Positions 28,253-37,444 of a stretch of 64,000 bases of DNA are shown piece after piece (positions within the stretch are counted from its first letter, which is position 1; the number at the start of each line of letters is the position of its first letter). Below the pieces are notes generated by a model that was given only the letters and a program-made list of their open reading frames with translations, had not been told where the DNA came from and ran no database searches. The position numbers and the translations under genes were made by a program. Source of the stretch: CAYUWG01 sp964448285 (lineage in GTDB: Bacteria; Bacteroidota; Ignavibacteria; SZUA-365); NCBI GenBank assembly GCA_964448285.1, contig CAYUWG010000014.1, positions 1 through 64,000 of the forward strand, given 5' to 3'.

Positions 28253-28284
28253 AAGAGCGGCTCCAGTGAGTCGCTCTTTTTTTT
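28253..28284 (+). terminator. Rho-independent terminator
   Basis: An 11-bp stem (AAGAGCGGCTC / GAGTCGCTCTT, one G-T pair) with a 4-base loop CAGT, followed by a run of T. It ends the transcript of the repeat protein 20 bases after its stop. Confidence 0.88.
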
Positions 28285-28415
28285 GCTCCTTGCTCTGTGC
28301 ACGAAATTTTCAGTTGCGGATTTCATGAGGATACCGTACATAGTAGTCCGTGCATGACGTCGAAGCATTGGGCTGAAGACCGAAACACGAAACATCAATT
28401 TCAGGAGGATCAACA

Positions 28416-28892
28416 ATGAGCAAACCGAAATTCGAAGCAGAGTGGGAAGACTTCAAAGGTCACGTCGCACTCACGTGGGACAAGCTCAATGACAGCGACT
28501 TGCTTCGCGTCCAAGGTGATTTCACCGAGCTTGTAAAACTGATTTCCGAAAAGTATGGCGAAACGAAAACAGCCGTCGAGGGGAAGCTCAACGAACTCTA
28601 CACCTCGTATCTCGACAAGAAGAACAACATCGCGAAAGGCATCAACGCCGTGAAGGAAACCGTGCAGCACAAATCCGAAGAGTTCGTCTCCAACGTGAAG
28701 GAAAAGGCGACGCAGTTTCAGGATGCGGCAAAGGAGCGCATGAAGAAGCTCCGTGAAGAGAGCATCGACCCGGCAGTCCAGAAGTCGGAAGAGTACATCA
28801 AGATGCACCCCTTCACGGCAGTGCTTGGCGCTCTTGGAGTCGGATTGCTTCTCGGAACCATCGTCGGCATGATGGCTTCGCGAAAGGACTGA
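28416..28892 (+). CDS. CsbD-like / ElaB-YqjD-like (DUF883) membrane-anchored stress protein
   Basis: 158 residues with AGGAGG 7 bases before the start. Residues about 6-60 follow the CsbD pattern (WEDFKGHVALTWDKLNDSDL...GDFTELVKLI), and the rest matches ElaB/YqjD: a long amphipathic helix with KEKATQFQDAAKERMKKL, then HPF-TAVLGALGVGLLLGTIVG and a basic tail. In E. coli, ElaB-type proteins tether ribosomes to the inner membrane in stationary phase, and CsbD is a general stress protein; the role here is inferred. Single gene, flanked by a terminator upstream and a convergent gene 10 bases downstream. Confidence 0.82.
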   Translation: MSKPKFEAEWEDFKGHVALTWDKLNDSDLLRVQGDFTELVKLISEKYGETKTAVEGKLNELYTSYLDKKNNIAKGINAVKETVQHKSEEFVSNVKEKATQFQDAAKERMKKLREESIDPAVQKSEEYIKMHPFTAVLGALGVGLLLGTIVGMMASRKD

Positions 28893-28902
28893 TCCGTCTG
28901 CC

Positions 28903-30066
28903 TTAGCGGTTCGAAAGACGTTTCACGCCTTCGTGAATCGTCTCATCACGTTTTGCAAAACAGAAACGGAGCATCGTTTTGCCCTCGCTGGAGTTCGAAT
29001 AAAAGACCGATGGCGGGATGGTCGCGACACCGGCTTCTTTCACGAAACGCAACGCACATCGAACGTCGTCTTCGTTCCACGCAACCGGAATGTCTGCCAT
29101 GATGAAGTAACTCCCGAGCGGAAGATGAGGTGCGAACGCTGTCTTGCACAGCCCGTCCATGAGCAGGTCGCGTTTGTGCTGATACATCCTGCGAAAGTCG
29201 GGAAGGTAATCCCTCAGCTTCGTAAGTGCGATACCCATTGCATGTTGACCGGGAGTGTTCACTGCGAAGGTTGCGAACTGGTGAACTTTTCGGATAGCGC
29301 CTGTCAGCAGAGGTGAAGCGAGTGCATAGCCGATTTTCCAGCCAGTCATGCCGAATGTCTTTCCGGTCGATGAGACGGTGATCGTTCGCTCACGCATTCC
29401 CGGAAACGTCGAAATCGGTATATGGCGTGCGCCATCATAGGTAAGGAACTCATAAACCTCGTCGCTGAGAACGAGGAGATTGTTTCGAACCGCTATTTCA
29501 GCAATCGCTTCAAGCTCATCCGTCGTAAAAACTTTCCCGGTGGGATTATTCGGATTGTTCAGAATGATCATCTTCGTTTTCGGCGAAAGGAGCTGCTCGA
29601 CATCAGATGGATCGAATCGAAAGTCCGGTTTTCGTAATGTCACGCACTTCGGGATTCCACCGGATATCACAATGTTCGCATGGTGTGAATCATAGTATGG
29701 CTCGAAAAGAATGACTTCGTCACCCGGTTCAATGAACGCGAGAACGGATGAAAACAGCGCCTCGGTAGCACCCGCCGTGACGGTAATCTCGGTCTCAACG
29801 TCCCAGTCCAAATCGTAGTATTCCTTCTGATACGCTGCCACCGCACGGCGCATCGTGAGCGTTCCGTGCATCGGTGCATATTGGTTCTTCCCTGCTTTCA
29901 TGGCTGAGTATGCTTCATCCATGATCCACGCAGGGCCATCGAAATCAGGAAAGCCCTGACCGAGATTGACGGCGTCGTGTTCAACGGCAAGGCGGCTCAT
30001 CGTCGTGAAGATGGTCTCCGGGATCTGGGCAAGCCGGGATGCTGCGTTCATTTCCGTTTTCGTCAT
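28903..30066 (-). CDS. Class I/II PLP-dependent aminotransferase (kynurenine/methionine aminotransferase-like)
   Basis: 387 residues, the usual length for fold-type I aminotransferases. NNPNNPTGKVF is the substrate/PLP contact loop, LSDEVYEFLTYDG contains the Asp and Tyr that contact the PLP ring, and SSTGKTFGMTGWKIGYA holds the Schiff-base lysine. VNLGQGFPDFDGPAW near the N-terminus is typical of the KAT/YbdL branch, which uses methionine, glutamine or kynurenine with 2-oxo acids. It has no signal peptide. A second ATG 15 bases in is possible. It stands alone between convergent and divergent neighbours. Confidence 0.92.
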   Translation of the reverse strand: MTKTEMNAASRLAQIPETIFTTMSRLAVEHDAVNLGQGFPDFDGPAWIMDEAYSAMKAGKNQYAPMHGTLTMRRAVAAYQKEYYDLDWDVETEITVTAGATEALFSSVLAFIEPGDEVILFEPYYDSHHANIVISGGIPKCVTLRKPDFRFDPSDVEQLLSPKTKMIILNNPNNPTGKVFTTDELEAIAEIAVRNNLLVLSDEVYEFLTYDGARHIPISTFPGMRERTITVSSTGKTFGMTGWKIGYALASPLLTGAIRKVHQFATFAVNTPGQHAMGIALTKLRDYLPDFRRMYQHKRDLLMDGLCKTAFAPHLPLGSYFIMADIPVAWNEDDVRCALRFVKEAGVATIPPSVFYSNSSEGKTMLRFCFAKRDETIHEGVKRLSNR

Positions 30067-30164
30067 GTGGTTATTCCCAAGGATTGTTGTAAGGACATCA
30101 TTCTGTGTTATGCCAATCCTGAAAGTATTTTATCACGAAAGGTTTTCTCATCAGGATACATCGC

Positions 30165-31088
30165 ATGGTACAAACGATTACAATTCTCATCGCACTTCAA
30201 TGCTCCATCATTTCAGTGTACGGCCAATCTTGGCTCTATCCTGAGAGTATCGTTCACTACAATCCCCTGGCAAGAGTGGAAAGGCCGAGCGACACACGGT
30301 TTCTCTCCGAGATACAGTTCTGGGGAGAATTCGGCCAGTATGTCATTCAGCGCGACTTCAATCACCGATGGGATGTTACCGTTGGCGGCACCGTTGAGAT
30401 GTGGAGCGGAGAGGATTGGAATATCCTCTTCGAGACGAATGTGCATCTTGGCGTCGATCCAAACAACAACATCGCGTTCAATCCGCGCATGTTTACGTGG
30501 GAAGAGGGCTTTCTCTACGGGCTTCGCAGCGGCACCTCGCTTTGGCAATTCGGCTACCAACACCGATGCAAGCACGACATCGACAATCTCGAACTCATGA
30601 GAACGACAGGCAGGGAAGAGTCGCGATCGCTGATTTACGGAAGCATCATGGCGCGGTGGGATCACTTACCTATGAACGTTTCCTCATGGCAATGGAGACC
30701 GATGCTCGAACTTCACGCGTATGTTCTCACGCAGGACCAGCGCTTTCCCGTGGCTACGCGGACAGTTCTTCCATCGATGAAAGCAGCGCTTGCCGCAGCA
30801 AGAGGTCGAGTGAATATGTCTCTACCGATTGCAGAATCACTGGACATTGGCGTGACAGTCGATGCAAGAATAACGACCTTCGGGAAAGATCCTGAGAAGC
30901 GTCTTTCGTCGGGGCTCGATCGGTTTGTCGTTGAACCTTCGGCAGAACTCTTTCTCAACATCAGAGGCGCCGCAGCACACATGCAACTCTTTATGCGTTA
31001 CGCCCACCAGCCGGATGATTTCATCTCACCGGTACCGCGCTCCGCAGGACTTATCGCGGTGGGAGTGCGGTTACTGGATTCGAGGTAA
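30165..31088 (+). CDS. Exported beta-rich protein, possibly an outer-membrane barrel
   Basis: 307 residues; family not recognised. Residues 1-20 form a signal peptide (ITILIALQCSIISVYGQ). The rest alternates polar and hydrophobic residues (RWDVTVGGTVEMW, LFETNVHLGVD, LWQFGYQHRCKHD, ESLDIGVTVDARITTFG), ending with AGLIAVGVRLLDSR, which resembles outer-membrane beta-barrels. It carries no T9SS sorting domain. AGGA lies 8 bases upstream of the start. It converges on the metalloprotease gene with 5 bases between stops. Confidence 0.7.
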   Translation: MVQTITILIALQCSIISVYGQSWLYPESIVHYNPLARVERPSDTRFLSEIQFWGEFGQYVIQRDFNHRWDVTVGGTVEMWSGEDWNILFETNVHLGVDPNNNIAFNPRMFTWEEGFLYGLRSGTSLWQFGYQHRCKHDIDNLELMRTTGREESRSLIYGSIMARWDHLPMNVSSWQWRPMLELHAYVLTQDQRFPVATRTVLPSMKAALAAARGRVNMSLPIAESLDIGVTVDARITTFGKDPEKRLSSGLDRFVVEPSAELFLNIRGAAAHMQLFMRYAHQPDDFISPVPRSAGLIAVGVRLLDSR

Positions 31089-31093
31089 CAGCG

Positions 31094-34000
31094 CTATCGA
31101 ACAATCGTCAGAAGCTTCTGCTGCACTTTCTCAGCGGAAGTGAGACGGAGAATGTATGTCCCAGCCGGCAGGTCGGGGAGATTGAACGAAATTGTCGTTT
31201 GCGATTGCGGTAGGAACGGCTGTTGAATCAGTGTTGCAACTCGTTCGCCGAGAATATTAAAGACACCGATTGTGACGTGAGCTTCATCGGGCGTGGCAAT
31301 ACGAATCGTGAGGAGGTCCGACGCACGAAGCGGATTTGGATAAAACTCCATCGAGAAGTCTGACGTGTTCATGAATTCTGTAACAGAGATAACGTTGGAG
31401 TAACTACTCGTTCCATCGAAGTCCATGATGCGAAGTCGGTACGCAGCGCTCTTTGGCGATGCAATATCTTTCCAGCGATATGTTGAACCGCTTCGTTGAT
31501 TCGTTGCCGGGACGAGCGAGAGATGATCCCACGTTTGCAGATCGAAACTGCGCTCGATCGCGAATCCGTACGTGTTGGTCTCCGAGGTCGTTGTCCATTG
31601 AAGTGCAACATCGTGACCTGTTCTCATTGCAGAGAAAGCTTGTATCTCGACGGGAAGCGGTGATTGCAAATCGCCAACGGCAAATAAACTGAAGTTCGTG
31701 ACATTCGTTGCCGTCAATGAATACGGATTTCCACCGATGGCGTTTTGGGCTAACTGGAGCGGCGTCCATCCCGTGCCGTCATGCCGTGCAATGAAGCTGT
31801 TCGAACGATCGAAGGGCGTCAATTCATCCGCGGCATTCCATGCGAGCTTGACCTCAGCGTCCGGCGATCCACCGCTTGCCGTGATCACCCACGTCTTAGC
31901 AACGATGTGATCGCTCAGCATCGCGCCGGATAATCCATTCGCTCGAACGCCATCGAAAACCCGCACATCGAAATGCGCACTGAGATTCCGATTGGAAATC
32001 GAAGCAGGAGTGTAACGAGTATTTGTCGCACCGACCGGAAAGAGAATGAATTGCGAACGTCCGGCGGAACCAATCCCTTCCTGACGAAGCGCGCCGGTTC
32101 CGTTGGTGATGATATATCTCGTGCTACCGGCACCGATGATGGAGCCGGACGCCGAAATCGTAAGATTGAAATTCCCGAGTACCAGATGACCTCCCGTCAT
32201 CGTGAGCGCACTATCGATCTGAATATCGTTCGCTAATGTAAAGCCGGATGCATGGTCAATCTTTAGTGAATTCAACAGGATGTTCGGATTGTTTGCAGGT
32301 GGAGTGATTCCGAATGGAATGACGACGTTGCTCCCTGTTGCCGGTACCGAACATGGCTTGTCCCAGCTTCCGATCGTATTCCAGTTCGGACCTGCGGCAC
32401 CTGTCCAGGTCAAATGCAAGGGATCGGAGTATTGCACGCGGACTTCGACAGTATCTCGCGAGAAGCATCCGTATTGGTCCGTGATGGTGAGGACATAATT
32501 CGTCGTCACTGAAGGTGAGGCGATCGGATTCGAGATGTTAGGATTGTTCAATCCCGTAGTTGGAGTCCAGGCATAGGTGCGATTGGGAACGGATGAACTA
32601 CCGATACCCGTCGAAAATCCGAAACAAACGTTTTTATCAGTACCTGCGTCGGCTGCCGGAAGTATGCGAACCGTCACGATAACCGTATCGCGACTCTGGC
32701 AACTGCTTCCATCCGAGACGGTGAGAACGTATGCCGTCGTCACAAGTGGGGAAGCGATCGGATTGGATATGTTCGAAGCACTCAAGCCGGTTGGCGGATC
32801 CCACGAATACGATACCGTTCCAATCCCGCCTGTGGCAGAGCCACTCAACTGCGTGCTGCTTCCAGCACATATTTCTGCGTCAGGTCCTGCATTCGCCGCG
32901 AGCGCTCCGACCGTGACGACAACGGTATCACGATCAATACATGAAGCAGCATCGGTAACCGTGACAATGTACGTTGTCGTGACCGTTGGGCTTGCCATCG
33001 GTTGGGTAATGTTCGGATTGCTCAACCCTGTTGTGGGACTCCAGGAATAGCTGTACGTCGGCGTCCCGTCTTGCGCAGGGTTGCCTATCTGAACGCTTCC
33101 TCCATTGCAGATATCCTTATCAGGTCCGGCGTCTATCGTGAGAACGGAAACCGTCACATCCTTCGACTCGGAGAAGCAACTTCCATTACCGATAGTGACT
33201 GTGTATGTCGTCGTCGATGATGGAGTCGCGACCGGATTGGGAATATCCGTCGCACTCAGTCCCGTTGCGGGTGACCATGAATACTCTGAGCCGCCCTTCG
33301 CGAGAAGCGTCGTGCTTCCTGACGGACACACCTTGACATTGCTGCTCACGGATGCAGTGAGCGGAGTCATTGGACCTGGTCCGCACGAGTTACTCTGAAT
33401 GCTGTGCGTGAGAACGGCATTGCCGCCATCGATGTCGTTCGTGCTGAGGTTGCGCTTATTCGAATTGGGAGAGACTGCATAGTGCATGATTTCCGACGAG
33501 GCGATGACGTGCCCCAATTGCATTGCGTGCCCCAACTCGTGCACGGCGACGGTCTCAAAATCCATCTTCCCGCCTGAGGCTGGTTGAGGACCGAACTCCC
33601 AGTTCGTTCCGCTGTCGAAGACGATATCCATTTCGTATGTGTACGCCGTAGCGGCGCATGGGGTGTTCCACATCAGGGACGTTCGGCCTAATACGCCGGA
33701 AGGCAATTCCGATCCGATGTCGAAGCGAACGATATTGATCCCATCGGATGCCGCCGCGTTCGTGCTCGTGTTCGGACCGATTTCCCAGTTCGGACCGTCA
33801 TTCACGGAAGTCGAACAACGCCAGCTTGCGAATGCACGGAGGAAAGAATTCCGCGCTGCAGTGTTGTTGAAAAACCCAGTGTAGAGAGACCACGTGTAGC
33901 CGCCCGTTGAGTTGTCGTTCACGAAATCCGTCGGATGGTAGTTGCCTCCAACGGACGTTGTCAACCGCGCGTATTGCACGGTCAATGAACTGGAACTTGT

Positions 34001-34876
34001 CCCCGTAGCAGGATCGGAGTTGCGAACACGAATGGTTCCGGTGCCAGCATTGCTTGGGACGAGAACTCTGATCTGCGTGTTCGACCAGGAGATGTAATCC
34101 GTCGAGGCAGGATAGATGTATGACGAACCCCCGTCATTCGAATTGCGGAACTCTACTCTGCCTGTGCCTCGTGTCGCGTTGAAGTTCGACCCGTTGATCG
34201 TGAGCGTATCACGTGTGCCGGCTGTGATCGTTGTCGGTGAAAAAGAACTGATCACGGGAGTCGCTGCAACGGAGGCCCCTTTCCTGATCGGTTGAAACGC
34301 ACCCAAGTAAAGCGGTGCAACATCGATGTACTGCTTTCCGGCAAGTTCTTGAACGAAGGGATGTACCTCGGTTTCGATATCGTGAAATATCCTGAACGGC
34401 TCCCATGCCGTTTGCTCTTCGCGATTGTAGCGGAGGAATCCCTGCAAGCTTGCATACACTTGCACGCGAACACCGCTATTGACCGGACGACCGGAATAAT
34501 CGATCGGCGTTCGTTCGCAGAAGAAGACACCCGCATCGCCTGTTTCAAGGTGTAATGTGTTCGTCAGGTACATCCGTGTATCGCCAATTTGCCCGCCCTC
34601 GGTGATGATTTCGATGTTCGTTCCGGTGAGTTCACCCTTGAATATCTTCGTTACGCGGATAAGATTAGACGTGAAAATATTTCGCCTTTCCTCGCCCCAA
34701 AAGGAGAATTTCTCAATCACTTCTCCTTCAATCACGAGAACGGAGGAAGCAATTTTATCCTCATCGTTCACGGGTGTTAGAGAGCAGTACTGTGCATTCG
34801 CTGATAAAAAAACACCGAATAGGCTTATGAAAATGAAAATATATCGCATGGTAAATGAACGATTCCGTTCGAACAT
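31094..34876 (-). CDS. Matrixin-like zinc metalloprotease with TIG and SprB/PKD-like repeats and T9SS sorting domain
   Basis: 1260 residues. The start at 34876 has AGGAG 6 bases upstream; a signal peptide follows (MRYIFIFISLFGVFLSANAQ). An N-terminal domain of about 180 residues and a TIG/IPT domain (about 210-300, ISSFSPTTITAGTRDTLTI) precede the protease domain. The zinc site is HELGHAMQLGH (H446, H450, H456; E447 catalytic) with a later IMHY turn supplying the Met-turn, as in metzincins. Four to five repeats follow (about 520-850), each with DAGxDxxIC and SWxPxTGLS motifs like SprB or PKD repeats, then a beta-rich region and the sorting domain (MEFYPNPLRAS to LLTIVR). Predicted to digest or bind extracellular protein. 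Confidence 0.9.
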   Translation of the reverse strand: MFERNRSFTMRYIFIFISLFGVFLSANAQYCSLTPVNDEDKIASSVLVIEGEVIEKFSFWGEERRNIFTSNLIRVTKIFKGELTGTNIEIITEGGQIGDTRMYLTNTLHLETGDAGVFFCERTPIDYSGRPVNSGVRVQVYASLQGFLRYNREEQTAWEPFRIFHDIETEVHPFVQELAGKQYIDVAPLYLGAFQPIRKGASVAATPVISSFSPTTITAGTRDTLTINGSNFNATRGTGRVEFRNSNDGGSSYIYPASTDYISWSNTQIRVLVPSNAGTGTIRVRNSDPATGTSSSSLTVQYARLTTSVGGNYHPTDFVNDNSTGGYTWSLYTGFFNNTAARNSFLRAFASWRCSTSVNDGPNWEIGPNTSTNAAASDGINIVRFDIGSELPSGVLGRTSLMWNTPCAATAYTYEMDIVFDSGTNWEFGPQPASGGKMDFETVAVHELGHAMQLGHVIASSEIMHYAVSPNSNKRNLSTNDIDGGNAVLTHSIQSNSCGPGPMTPLTASVSSNVKVCPSGSTTLLAKGGSEYSWSPATGLSATDIPNPVATPSSTTTYTVTIGNGSCFSESKDVTVSVLTIDAGPDKDICNGGSVQIGNPAQDGTPTYSYSWSPTTGLSNPNITQPMASPTVTTTYIVTVTDAASCIDRDTVVVTVGALAANAGPDAEICAGSSTQLSGSATGGIGTVSYSWDPPTGLSASNISNPIASPLVTTAYVLTVSDGSSCQSRDTVIVTVRILPAADAGTDKNVCFGFSTGIGSSSVPNRTYAWTPTTGLNNPNISNPIASPSVTTNYVLTITDQYGCFSRDTVEVRVQYSDPLHLTWTGAAGPNWNTIGSWDKPCSVPATGSNVVIPFGITPPANNPNILLNSLKIDHASGFTLANDIQIDSALTMTGGHLVLGNFNLTISASGSIIGAGSTRYIITNGTGALRQEGIGSAGRSQFILFPVGATNTRYTPASISNRNLSAHFDVRVFDGVRANGLSGAMLSDHIVAKTWVITASGGSPDAEVKLAWNAADELTPFDRSNSFIARHDGTGWTPLQLAQNAIGGNPYSLTATNVTNFSLFAVGDLQSPLPVEIQAFSAMRTGHDVALQWTTTSETNTYGFAIERSFDLQTWDHLSLVPATNQRSGSTYRWKDIASPKSAAYRLRIMDFDGTSSYSNVISVTEFMNTSDFSMEFYPNPLRASDLLTIRIATPDEAHVTIGVFNILGERVATLIQQPFLPQSQTTISFNLPDLPAGTYILRLTSAEKVQQKLLTIVR

Positions 34877-35220
34877 GACAGCTCCTGTATTCTTTATCAC
34901 CGATGAAGGCTCGACTCATCGAGCGATCAGTCACTCCATTTCCCCAAGAATCATACCACTGAATAAAGTCCGCTGTGCTCTTGAACTCACTTCTTCCTGC
35001 ATGAAGAAGTACACCAAAAGTACGAGCAACGAGCGAAACTCAAAAGAAAGTATTCGCCATTCATGCTGAAGAAAAAAAATACCATGGATATGGGGTGCAT
35101 TTCTCAAATGGCTTTACTATGTTTCCACCATATAGATGACAGCCGAAGGGCGCACAGAGAATCGGAGCGCATTCGACTGCCGACACAAACGAGAGTCGAA
35201 CTATTTTATTGGAGGTCTTT
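34877..35220. other. Divergent intergenic region
   Basis: 344 bases between the metalloprotease (leftward) and the VIT-VWA gene (rightward). It is A+T-richer than the genes. TATGTTTC near 35118 partly resembles a -7 element, but no matching -33 was found. No gene, RNA or repeat seen. Confidence 0.6.
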
Positions 35221-37299
35221 ATGAAACGATGTATCGTCCTGCTGGTGTTGCTTCTTACGGGAGTATCACAAACCGTTGAAGCCGGCGTTCTTTTCGCCCG
35301 ACGACCAGGGACTGAAGCTCCTTTGTACAACCTGACGATCTTGCACATACGCACGTCGGTAAAGATTGTCGGGCAGATGGCTGTCACACATGTCGATGAG
35401 GAATTCTTCAACGACAACAATCTGACGTTAGAAGGCTTCTATGCCTTCCAACTCCCGGCCGGTGCGAAGGTCAACAGACTATGGTTGTGGGAAAACGGCA
35501 AGCGCCTCATCATGGTCGTGAAGAAAAAGGAAGAGGCGTACAGACTCTACGACAGCGTAGTCATCGGAACGCGTCGCGACCCTGCGCTCTTAGAGGAACT
35601 CGGCGCGAATCGCTTCCAACTCAAAGTCTTTCCTATCCCGCCGAACAGCTCACGACGAATCGAAATCCAATACTTCCATACGCTGCCGCTGACCGATGAC
35701 GGGTATGTCAATTACCATTATCCGCTGAACATGCTCGGATATCAGGCCGTCCCCGTTGCAACGACATCGCTTCAAATCAGTGTCGCATCGAAACAGACGA
35801 TAGAGCAGCTCAAGACCTCGTTCGATTCAAACCCGCTCCTGAATCGCGTGACGAAGAACTCGGATAACTCATACAGCATCAGCTTCGGTCTCGAGAATCA
35901 GAACTACACGCAGGACTACGTGCTTCGATATAAACCCGAGGGCATCTTCAACATCTTTCCTACACTGAGCTTCATCGACACCGCCGACGTAGTTCCCGAT
36001 CCGTATTTCATCACTTGGCATCCGCTCAAAGAAAACACGCTCGGCTCAGAACGGGATTTGACCTTCGTCCTTGACGCGTCCGGAAGCATGTATGGAAACC
36101 GCCTCACGATGGTTCGCTCTGCAGTGAAGAACATTCTAACAAAGCTCAAGTCCGGAGACCGTTTCCGTATCATCCTGTTCAGTTCCAACGCTCTTGCCGA
36201 CCCGGCGGACGGTTCATTCCGAGAAGTGACGCAGGCCGATATCGAAGCAGCGAATCTCTTTATCGACCGATACTATGAAGCGATGGGCGGAACGAATTAC
36301 GAAGCGGCATTCATCGCGGCATTGAACGCACAGTTCCGTCCGAACTCCGATAAGAGAATGCTCTTCCTTACCGATGGCGAACCGACGTTTGGCAAGACCA
36401 CGTACGCCGACCTCATCAAAGTCATCGAGACGAACGATCAGGTTGGCGTGCGCATTTATCCTGTACTGTTCTATACGTCGAACATTCAGTTGCTTCACGA
36501 CATCGCGCTTGCCCGTGGTGGCAAGGCTACGACCGTTGACGCCGGGGATGATCTCGAAACGGTCATCGGACGGATCATGCTCGATCTCATGGTCGGTGGT
36601 TTTGACGGAACGAAGATTACCTATGCCGACGCGATGACCTATCATGTTTACCCGAAAGCATTCCCTCCGGTTGTCGGATTGGATCAACTCATCACAACCG
36701 GTCGGGCGAAAGCTTTGACTTCGATCGATGCCTCGATCGAATACTCCAATGGAGGACAGCAGTACTCCTTCACGCGTCCCGTCGATCTCGTTGAAGGCTT
36801 TGTTGCCTTGCCTGAAGTCGCGGCGTACTGGGCAAGCAAACGCATCGAGGATCTGCTCAATGAGATAAAGCTTTTCGGAGAAACCCCAGAGCTAAAACAG
36901 AGCATCATCAATCTCAGTATTCGATATCAGGTGTTGTCTCCATACACGGCGTTTCTCGTTCTCGAAACGAATCCGATCGATCCTCCCTCGACACTCGCTG
37001 AGTTACCGAATCCGGCGGACTTCACCGTCTCGAAGCTATACCCGAATCCGGCATCATTGAGTGTGCAAACCGTGTCGATCGATCTTGAAGTCCGAAAAGC
37101 ACAACCGCTGCGACTCGTTATTACGGACCTTCTGGGTCGCGTCGTTCGAGAGATGTGGATACATCCACGAATCGGTAATCAGAGCATCTCATGGGATTTT
37201 CGTGATAACGATGGGAATCTCGTCCCGGCCGGAACGTACATGCTTCGCTTCACGACAAACGCACACAGTCATAGCAGGCAGCTTGTCGTGGTCCGATAG
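35221..37299 (+). CDS. VIT and von Willebrand A domain surface protein with T9SS sorting domain
   Basis: 692 residues. GGAGG precedes the ATG at 35221; a signal peptide ends near EAG. Residues about 25-150 are a VIT domain (VTHVDEEFFNDNNLTLEGFYAFQLPAGA...RDPALLEELGANRFQLKVFPIPP), and residues about 278-450 a VWA domain with an intact MIDAS (D285-A-S-G-S289, then a Thr in GGTNYEAAF and an Asp in LTDGEPTFGK). It resembles inter-alpha-trypsin-inhibitor-like and VIT/VWA proteins that bind extracellular matrix or other proteins through a metal ion. The sorting domain runs SKLYPNPASL to LVVVR. Stand-alone gene. Confidence 0.92.
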   Translation: MKRCIVLLVLLLTGVSQTVEAGVLFARRPGTEAPLYNLTILHIRTSVKIVGQMAVTHVDEEFFNDNNLTLEGFYAFQLPAGAKVNRLWLWENGKRLIMVVKKKEEAYRLYDSVVIGTRRDPALLEELGANRFQLKVFPIPPNSSRRIEIQYFHTLPLTDDGYVNYHYPLNMLGYQAVPVATTSLQISVASKQTIEQLKTSFDSNPLLNRVTKNSDNSYSISFGLENQNYTQDYVLRYKPEGIFNIFPTLSFIDTADVVPDPYFITWHPLKENTLGSERDLTFVLDASGSMYGNRLTMVRSAVKNILTKLKSGDRFRIILFSSNALADPADGSFREVTQADIEAANLFIDRYYEAMGGTNYEAAFIAALNAQFRPNSDKRMLFLTDGEPTFGKTTYADLIKVIETNDQVGVRIYPVLFYTSNIQLLHDIALARGGKATTVDAGDDLETVIGRIMLDLMVGGFDGTKITYADAMTYHVYPKAFPPVVGLDQLITTGRAKALTSIDASIEYSNGGQQYSFTRPVDLVEGFVALPEVAAYWASKRIEDLLNEIKLFGETPELKQSIINLSIRYQVLSPYTAFLVLETNPIDPPSTLAELPNPADFTVSKLYPNPASLSVQTVSIDLEVRKAQPLRLVITDLLGRVVREMWIHPRIGNQSISWDFRDNDGNLVPAGTYMLRFTTNAHSHSRQLVVVR

Positions 37300-37343
37300 T
37301 CGCCGTTAGCTGCTGGCTACCGTGGACGGTATTTCGTTGGAAT

Positions 37344-37402
37344 GGCGGCACGGTGGGACAGCGGGATGGTGGAACGGTGGGTCGGTGGGTCGGTGGAACG
37401 GA
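37344..37402. repeat. G-rich minisatellite-like repeat
   Basis: Imperfect units of 8-9 bases close to CGGTGGGT or CGGTGGAA are repeated seven times between the VIT-VWA gene and the glyoxalase-like gene. It is followed by a small hairpin, GCACAC-GAGT-GTGTGC, near 37413-37429. No coding potential and no T-run. Confidence 0.75.
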
Positions 37403-37444
37403 TCCACATTTGAGCACACGAGTGTGTGCGAATGTAGCGACCGA

